A stretch of DNA of 53,085 nucleotides from Myxococcota bacterium. Its GTDB lineage: Bacteria; Myxococcota_A; UBA9160; UBA6930. A program made the translations under genes and the position numbers. Of this stretch, positions 48,308 through 53,085 are shown piece after piece; the first letter of the stretch is position 1; each line of letters opens with the position of its first letter. The notes under the pieces are model-generated. The model worked only from the letters and a program-made list of their open reading frames with translations, was not told where the DNA came from and ran no database searches. The stretch covers positions 1 to 53,085 of the forward strand of contig JANQFK010000009.1 of NCBI GenBank assembly GCA_028277885.1, written 5' to 3'.

Positions 48308-50225
48308 CGTCCGCCGCGCGCTCGCCGCGGCGGCCCCGCCCACCTCGCGCACCGTCCGGGCCTGGGCCGACGCCAAGCGCCGCTTGTCGCCCGAGAACAC
48401 CCGGGAGCACGGGCAGTGGCGCACCGACCGCGTGCCCTACCTGGCCGAGCCCATGGAGGTGGTGACGGACCCCGGCTTCCACACGATCGTGTGGATGACC
48501 TCGACCCAGACCGCCAAGACCGAGTTCGTCCTCAACGTCACCGGCTACTACATCGACGAGGACCCGAGCCCGATCCTGGTGGTGCTGCCCACCGTGATCG
48601 CGGCCGAGGACTGGTCCAAGGAGCGGCTGGCCCTCATGCTGCGCGACACGCCGGCCCTTCAGGGCAAGGTGCGCGAGGCCAAGGGCCGGGACTCCGACAA
48701 CCGGATTCTCCAGAAGGTCTTCCCGGGCGGGCGCCTCACGCTGGTCGGCGCCAACAGCCCGGTGGGCCTGGCGATGCGCTCCATCCGCATCCTGCTCGCG
48801 GACGAGGTCGACAAGTTCGCCGCCAGCGCCGGGAAGGAGGGCGACCCGCTGCGGCTGGCCGAGCGCCGCCAGGCCACCTATCTCGGGAGCTGGAAGCGCG
48901 TGCTCACCTCGAGCCCCACCATCAAGGGGTTTTCCCGGATCGAGCGCGCGTGGAAGGCCAGCGACATGCGCCGGTACCGGGTGCCGTGCCCCAACTGCGG
49001 GTTCGAGGCCTGCCTCACCTGGCGCGGCTCCCTTCAGGATGCCCGCCGTGAGGCCCGCGACGTCGCCGGCGCCCAGCACTACGTGGCCTGGGACGAGCGG
49101 CGCACCGAGACGGCGCGTCTCCAGTGCGCGAGTTGCCACCTCCCGTGGACCGAGGCGCAGCGCAAGGCCGCCGTGGAGGCGGGTCGCTGGGAGCCCACCT
49201 CGACGTCCAAGGGCATCGCGGGCTTCCACCTGAACGAGCTCTACTCCCCTTGGCTCGACCTGCCGAGCATGGTGGAGGACTGGCTCGAGGCGACCGACGC
49301 CCTCAAGGCCGGCGACCCGACGCTGCTCATCGCCTTCATCAACACCCGCCTGGGCGAGTGCTGGGAGGACGCCGGCGCCAAGATCGAGGCCCACGAGCTG
49401 CTCGAGCGCCGTGAGCCGTTCCCGGCCGATCACGTGCCGCTGGGCGTGGCCCTTCTCACCGCCGGCATCGACGTCCAGACGGACCGCCTCGAGGTGGAGA
49501 TCGTCGGCTGGGGCCTCGGGAACGAGTCGTGGTCCCTGGCGTTCCACCGCCTCGAGGGCGACCCCGCGGAGCCCGGCGTGTGGGAGGACCTCGACCGGCT
49601 GCTGGTGAAGCCGTTTCGCCACGCCAGCGGCCAGCCCCTCTACATCCGCGGGGCCTGCCTGGACACGGGGGGCGACCACACGGCGGCCGCCTACCGCTTC
49701 GCGCGCGACCGCTTCCGGCGCCGGCTGCCCACCGGGCAGAAGACCTGGCTTTTCGCGGTCAAGGGCCGCGCCGGCGACCGGCTGATCTGGCCGCGCGCGG
49801 TGAGCCGGGCCAAGAAGGCCACCGAGGCGGGCGTGCAGCTCTACATCGTGGGCGTCGACACCGCCAAGGACCTGGTGGCCAACCGCCTGCGCCTGCAGAT
49901 CGACGGTCCCGGTTACTGCCACTATCCGCTCGACGACCGCCCTGAGGACTTCTTCAAGCAGCTGACCGCGGAGCGGCGCACCGTGCGCTGGGTGAAGGGC
50001 GAGCCGCGGCGCGCCTGGGTGAAGGACCCGCCCCACGCTCGCAATGAGGCCCTCGACCTGCGCGTCTACGCCACCGCCGCCGAGGTGGGGCTCCGAACGC
50101 TCGGAGTGACGGTCGAGAAGGAAGCCGCTAGGTTGCCGCGCGTCGACGGGGACCCGACGCCGCCCGCTCCGACCCCCCGCCGACGCCGTCGCCGCCGCGT
50201 CGTCCGTCGCTTCCGAGGCATGTAG
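48282..50225 (+). CDS. terL: Terminase large subunit (lambda gpA-like)
   Basis: 647 residues from GTG 48282 (GTG 48279 is equivalent); lambda gpA has 641. Lys79 in Thr-Gln-Thr-Ala-Lys-Thr is the gpA-type Walker A lysine (Lys76 in lambda), and Asp174-Glu175 in Leu-Leu-Ala-Asp-Glu-Val the Walker B. A Cys-Pro-Asn-Cys pair with Cys-Ala-Ser-Cys forms a zinc finger. The nuclease acid is in Gly-Ile-Asp-Val-Gln near residue 396. It powers DNA packaging and cuts the concatemer, so cohesive ends are expected. The C-terminus is basic. Confidence 0.95.
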   Translation: MRGAAVADSVRRALAAAAPPTSRTVRAWADAKRRLSPENTREHGQWRTDRVPYLAEPMEVVTDPGFHTIVWMTSTQTAKTEFVLNVTGYYIDEDPSPILVVLPTVIAAEDWSKERLALMLRDTPALQGKVREAKGRDSDNRILQKVFPGGRLTLVGANSPVGLAMRSIRILLADEVDKFAASAGKEGDPLRLAERRQATYLGSWKRVLTSSPTIKGFSRIERAWKASDMRRYRVPCPNCGFEACLTWRGSLQDARREARDVAGAQHYVAWDERRTETARLQCASCHLPWTEAQRKAAVEAGRWEPTSTSKGIAGFHLNELYSPWLDLPSMVEDWLEATDALKAGDPTLLIAFINTRLGECWEDAGAKIEAHELLERREPFPADHVPLGVALLTAGIDVQTDRLEVEIVGWGLGNESWSLAFHRLEGDPAEPGVWEDLDRLLVKPFRHASGQPLYIRGACLDTGGDHTAAAYRFARDRFRRRLPTGQKTWLFAVKGRAGDRLIWPRAVSRAKKATEAGVQLYIVGVDTAKDLVANRLRLQIDGPGYCHYPLDDRPEDFFKQLTAERRTVRWVKGEPRRAWVKDPPHARNEALDLRVYATAAEVGLRTLGVTVEKEAARLPRVDGDPTPPAPTPRRRRRRRVVRRFRGM

Positions 50226-50239
50226 GGGAGTCCCGCGCG

Positions 50240-50452
50240 GTGCCGTACACCCAGGCCGATCTCGACCGCCTGAAGCGCGCCTACGCCCGCGGCGTCCGCT
50301 CCGTCCGCTTCGGCGACCACCAGCTCACCTTCGACAGCGCCGCGGACCACCGCCAGAAGATCGCCGACGTGGAGCGCGAGCTCGCGGCCGCCGACAGCCG
50401 GGTTCGGGTGCGCCAGATCCGGGTGAACGCGAAGAAGGGCTGGCGCCGGTAG
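50240..50452 (+). CDS. Head-tail connector protein (lambda gpW-like)
   Basis: 70 residues, close to lambda gpW (68), from a GTG between terminase and portal, the exact W position. A helix-rich fold with Leu-Lys-Arg-Ala-Tyr-Ala-Arg-Gly, a short beta hairpin (Ser-Val-Arg-Phe-Gly-Asp) and a basic tail. It stabilises packaged DNA and lets gpFII bind. Its stop overlaps the portal start. Confidence 0.9.
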   Translation: MPYTQADLDRLKRAYARGVRSVRFGDHQLTFDSAADHRQKIADVERELAAADSRVRVRQIRVNAKKGWRR

Positions 50453-51987
50453 TGGCGAAGCGCACCCAGGGCACGCTGCTTTACGACGCCGCCGGCAAGC
50501 CCATGCGCGTGGTGCGCGTCCCCGCCCGAGCGCAGGGCTGGGACGCCGCCGGCAGCGGCCGGCGCGCCTCGGGGTGGGTCACCGCGGGGGAGAACATCAA
50601 CGCCCTGGTCATGCAGGGCGGCGAGCTGCTGCGCCAGCGCGCCCGCGACATGATCCGCAAGAGCCCGTGGGCCTCCTCGGCGGTCCGCGGCCTGGTGGCC
50701 GACCTGGTGGGGACCGGCATCGCGCTGCGCAGCCGCTCGAAGAGCAAGACCGTGAAGGAAGCGATCGAGCTGGCCTGGACCGACTGGACCGAGGTCTGCG
50801 ACGCCGCCGGCCTGCTCGACTTCGCGCTCCTGCAGATGCTCGTGTGCCGCACCGTGATCGAGAGCGGCGAGGCCCTGGTCCGCTTTCGCCCGCGCCGCGC
50901 GCGCGACGGCCTCGACGTGCCGCTCCAGCTTGAGGTCCTCGAGCCCGACCACCTGCCGCTCCACGACATCCGCGACCTGCCCAACGGCAACATCGTGCGC
51001 CACGGCATCGAGTTCAACGCCATCGGCCGGCGCGTCGCCTACCACCTCCTTCGCCACCATCCGGGCGACGTCCACGGCCGCCGCAGCACCCAGACCACCC
51101 GCGTGCTGGCCGACCAGGTGCTCCACGTCTTCCGCGTCGATCGCCCCGGCCAGGTCCGCGGCGTCCCGTGGTCGGCGCCCGTGCTGGCGAAGATCTACGA
51201 GCTCGACCTCTACGACGACGCCGAGCTGGTGCGCAAGAAGGTGGCGGCGCTGTTCGCCGGCTTCATCAAGAAGACCGACCTCGACGAGCCCACCGGCACC
51301 GAGGACCCCGACGAGGTCGAGGACGACGGCAGCGTGGCGTCCGACATGGAGCCCGGCACCCTCCAGGTCCTGGGCCCCGGCGAGGAGGTGCAGTTCTCCG
51401 ACCCGGTCGACGTCGGCGGGTCGTACGGCGACTTCATGGGCGTCCAGCTCCATGCCGTCTCCGCGGGCTTCGGCACCACGTACGAGCGAATGACCGGCGA
51501 CCTCAAGGGGGTCACGTTCTCGAGCATCCGCGGCGGCGAGCTCCCCTTCCGCCGTTGGGCCATGCAGATGCAGGCCCTGCTCGCCCACCAGCTGTGCCGC
51601 CCGGGCTTCCGCCGCTGGTTCCAGGTCGCGCTGCTCTCCGAGGTCCTGCAGATCGGCCAGCTGACGAGCGAGGTCCTGCGCGACGCGCGGCGCGTTCACT
51701 GGGCCGCCCCGGGCTGGCCGTGGGTCGATCCGCTGAAGGACGCCAAGGCCGCCGGCCAGTCGCTCGCCGACGGCACCACCTCGCGCAGCCGGGTGATCGA
51801 GGAGACCGGGCGCGACCCCGTGCAGGTCGACGAGGAGCGCGCCGAGGACCGGGCCCGCGAGCAGGACCTCCAGCTCTCGAGCGCCCCCCCGCCGGCGGCG
51901 CCGGCGGGCGACGACGCGGTGCCCTCCGAGGAGCAGGAGGCGGCCGAGGACACGGGCGAGGAGGAGGCGAGCGCCGATGCGGCCTAA
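50452..51987 (+). CDS. Portal protein (lambda gpB-like)
   Basis: 511 residues (lambda gpB 533), GTG overlapping gpW. The lambda portal family pattern is visible: Asn-Ala-Leu-Val-Met-Gln-Gly near the start, Trp-Ala-Ser-Ser-Ala-Val-Arg, Glu-Ser-Gly-Glu-Ala, a Val-Arg-Gly-Val-Pro-Trp strand, and Tyr-Glu-Arg-Met-Thr-Gly-Asp in the wing. It forms the dodecameric DNA gate at one capsid vertex. The last 60 residues are acidic and disordered. It overlaps the protease gene. Confidence 0.95.
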   Translation: MAKRTQGTLLYDAAGKPMRVVRVPARAQGWDAAGSGRRASGWVTAGENINALVMQGGELLRQRARDMIRKSPWASSAVRGLVADLVGTGIALRSRSKSKTVKEAIELAWTDWTEVCDAAGLLDFALLQMLVCRTVIESGEALVRFRPRRARDGLDVPLQLEVLEPDHLPLHDIRDLPNGNIVRHGIEFNAIGRRVAYHLLRHHPGDVHGRRSTQTTRVLADQVLHVFRVDRPGQVRGVPWSAPVLAKIYELDLYDDAELVRKKVAALFAGFIKKTDLDEPTGTEDPDEVEDDGSVASDMEPGTLQVLGPGEEVQFSDPVDVGGSYGDFMGVQLHAVSAGFGTTYERMTGDLKGVTFSSIRGGELPFRRWAMQMQALLAHQLCRPGFRRWFQVALLSEVLQIGQLTSEVLRDARRVHWAAPGWPWVDPLKDAKAAGQSLADGTTSRSRVIEETGRDPVQVDEERAEDRAREQDLQLSSAPPPAAPAGDDAVPSEEQEAAEDTGEEEASADAA

Positions 51988-53085
51988 CACCGAGCTGTTC
52001 GCCATCGAGCCGGGCGCGGTCGACCACGCCCTCGGGGTCGCGTGGCTGGACACCGAGGCGCGGCAGCGCGGCATCTCGGGCCTGCATCCGGGGCTCGCGG
52101 GCTTCGTCGCCGCTCCCACGCGGACCGCCGGCGGCGTCGCGGTGGTGCAGGTGCAGGGCCCGCTCGCGAACGGCCGCAGCTGGTCGCGCTGGACCTACCC
52201 CGAGGTGCGCGCGGCCATCTCGCGGGCGCTCGCCGACCGCGACACCCGGGCCGTGCTCCTCAACATCGACAGCCCGGGCGGCGTCACCTCGGGCGCCTTC
52301 GACCTCTCGGACTGGATCGCCGCCCAGCGCGGGACCAAGCCCATCTGGGCGCTCGCGAACGAGCAGGCCACGTCGTCCGCCTACGCCATCGCGGCCGCCA
52401 CGGATCGGGTGATCGTGCCGCGCACGGCCGCCGTGGGCTCGGTGGGCGTCTTCGCCGTGCACACCGACGTCTCGGAACGCGAGCGGCGACGGGGACTTCG
52501 CCACACCATCGTCCAGGCCGGGGCGCGCAAGACCGAGTTCGACCCGCTGGGGCCCCTTTCCGATTCGGCGCGGTCTACGCTAAAGGCCGAGGTGGATCGC
52601 ATCCACGACGTCTTCGTTGGCGCCGTGGCGCGATACCGCAACCTCGACCCGGAGGACGTGCGCAACACCGAGGCCGGCGTGTTCTTCGGCCCCGACGCCG
52701 TGAGGATGCGCCTCGCCGACGAGGTCCTGGCGCCCAGCGATGCCGTCGAAGCCCTCACCCGCCACGCCGACCCCGCGTCCCTTCGTTCCCCGAGCGGCGC
52801 CGCCGCCGCCCACGGTTCTCTCCCGGAGGTAGTGAGCATGGACCCCACGCGACCCATCGATCCCGCCCGCCCGGCCGGCACCCCGATCGAGGCCAACGCC
52901 GCCACGCCGACCGTGCCCCTCGTGATCCTCCCCGCGACCCCGGCCGCCGCCGCGCCGGTCGCGCCCGCCGCCCCGGCCGCCCTGGGCGGCGCTCCCCCCT
53001 CTCCGGCCGCCGCCGCACCCACCGCGCCGCCGGCCGCTCCCGCTCCCCCTCCCGCGCCGGCCGCCGCCGCACCCACCCCCGCGGC
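51977..53085 (+). CDS. Head maturation protease, S49 family (lambda gpC-like), 5' part
   Basis: 369 codons are present from the ATG at 51977; the gene runs off the window and continues at 1-444. The S49 fold shows Asp-Ser-Pro-Gly-Gly, the nucleophile Ser133 in Thr-Ser-Ser-Ala-Tyr, Val-Gly-Ser-Val-Gly-Val and the general-base Lys185, as in SppA/gpC (lambda Ser166 and Lys218). After about residue 285 the chain is Pro/Ala-rich. It degrades the scaffold during capsid maturation. A second start at 52838 would give a scaffold from the same frame. Confidence 0.93.
   Translation, partial: MRPNTELFAIEPGAVDHALGVAWLDTEARQRGISGLHPGLAGFVAAPTRTAGGVAVVQVQGPLANGRSWSRWTYPEVRAAISRALADRDTRAVLLNIDSPGGVTSGAFDLSDWIAAQRGTKPIWALANEQATSSAYAIAAATDRVIVPRTAAVGSVGVFAVHTDVSERERRRGLRHTIVQAGARKTEFDPLGPLSDSARSTLKAEVDRIHDVFVGAVARYRNLDPEDVRNTEAGVFFGPDAVRMRLADEVLAPSDAVEALTRHADPASLRSPSGAAAAHGSLPEVVSMDPTRPIDPARPAGTPIEANAATPTVPLVILPATPAAAAPVAPAAPAALGGAPPSPAAAAPTAPPAAPAPPPAPAAAAPTPA
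52825..52840 (+). promoter_or_regulatory. Internal ribosome binding site and start for the scaffold
   Basis: GGAGG followed after 8 bases by ATG, inside the protease gene at codon 288. Most genes of this phage use weak or GTG starts, so a strong site at an internal in-frame ATG is unlikely to be accidental. Confidence 0.7.
52838..53085 (+). CDS. Nested in-frame scaffold protein (lambda Nu3-like), 5' part
   Basis: An ATG at 52838 in the protease frame is preceded by GGAGGTAGTG, an excellent ribosome site at 52825-52829. The product is the protease C-terminus without its catalytic domain: a Pro/Ala-rich linker and the helical end at 1-444. This copies lambda, where Nu3 scaffold starts inside C. 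Abundant scaffold would be made from this internal start, and the full-length protein would carry protease into the procapsid. Confidence 0.75.
   Translation, partial: MDPTRPIDPARPAGTPIEANAATPTVPLVILPATPAAAAPVAPAAPAALGGAPPSPAAAAPTAPPAAPAPPPAPAAAAPTPA

Noticed and set aside
1..53085. CRISPR arrays, insertion sequences, rRNA or tRNA genes
   Set aside because: No spaced repeat arrays, transposase or cloverleaf sequences were recognised by reading both strands.

Overview
This window is almost an entire genome of a temperate, lambda-like tailed phage (siphovirus type) with very high GC content and frequent GTG and TTG starts. The head-tail genes follow the lambda order: Nu1, A, W, B, C/Nu3, D, E, FII-like, U-like, V, G/GT, H, M, L, K, I, J. 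Both ends of the window fall inside one gene, the head maturation protease/scaffold. This suggests a circular or circularly permuted molecule opened in its Pro/Ala-rich linker. A direct join leaves the reading frame one base short, so a small gap or error sits at the junction. The host cannot be named. Exported Cys-rich fibre-like proteins and a lambda-type tail tip fit a high-GC Gram-negative host such as a myxobacterium or other delta-proteobacterial lineage (inference).

Layout. 46050-53085 and 1-2392: ParB-methyltransferase, terminase, connector, portal, protease/scaffold, decoration protein, capsid and head-tail joining. 2389-14635: tail genes, with a -1 frameshift site in the tail chaperone gene, a repeat-containing tape measure and a fused I+J tail-tip protein. 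14638-17310: an atypical cassette ending in an E2-like acyltransferase and a short-chain dehydrogenase, translationally linked to the tail genes. 17351-25680: fibre-type proteins, three of which carry Sec-type signal peptides. 25690-27292: lysis genes (amidase, holin-like, DUF1353). 27354-29191: a small antisense gene, a displaced gpZ-like tail protein, a TGTCGGG repeat cluster and a membrane protein. 29188-33262: a leftward operon of nine overlapping genes ending in a ParB-like DNA-binding protein and two zinc-ribbon proteins. 33263-33487: the divergent control region. 33488-46046: a rightward operon of small genes, many zinc-ribbon or helical, with a winged-helix protein, a J-domain-like membrane protein, the tyrosine integrase, a 2-oxoglutarate/Fe(II) oxygenase and an XRE regulator.

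How it works together. The late operon builds a lambda-type virion. The leftward and rightward early operons diverge from about 33.3 kb. Integrase plus an XRE protein indicate lysogeny. No polymerase, helicase, primase or recombinase of the replication type was recognised, so replication probably depends on the host or on unrecognised small proteins. The most unusual parts are the acyltransferase/dehydrogenase pair inside the late operon, the exported Cys-rich fibre-like proteins (one with a degenerate esterase-like head), and the early region of paralogous helical and zinc-ribbon micro-genes.
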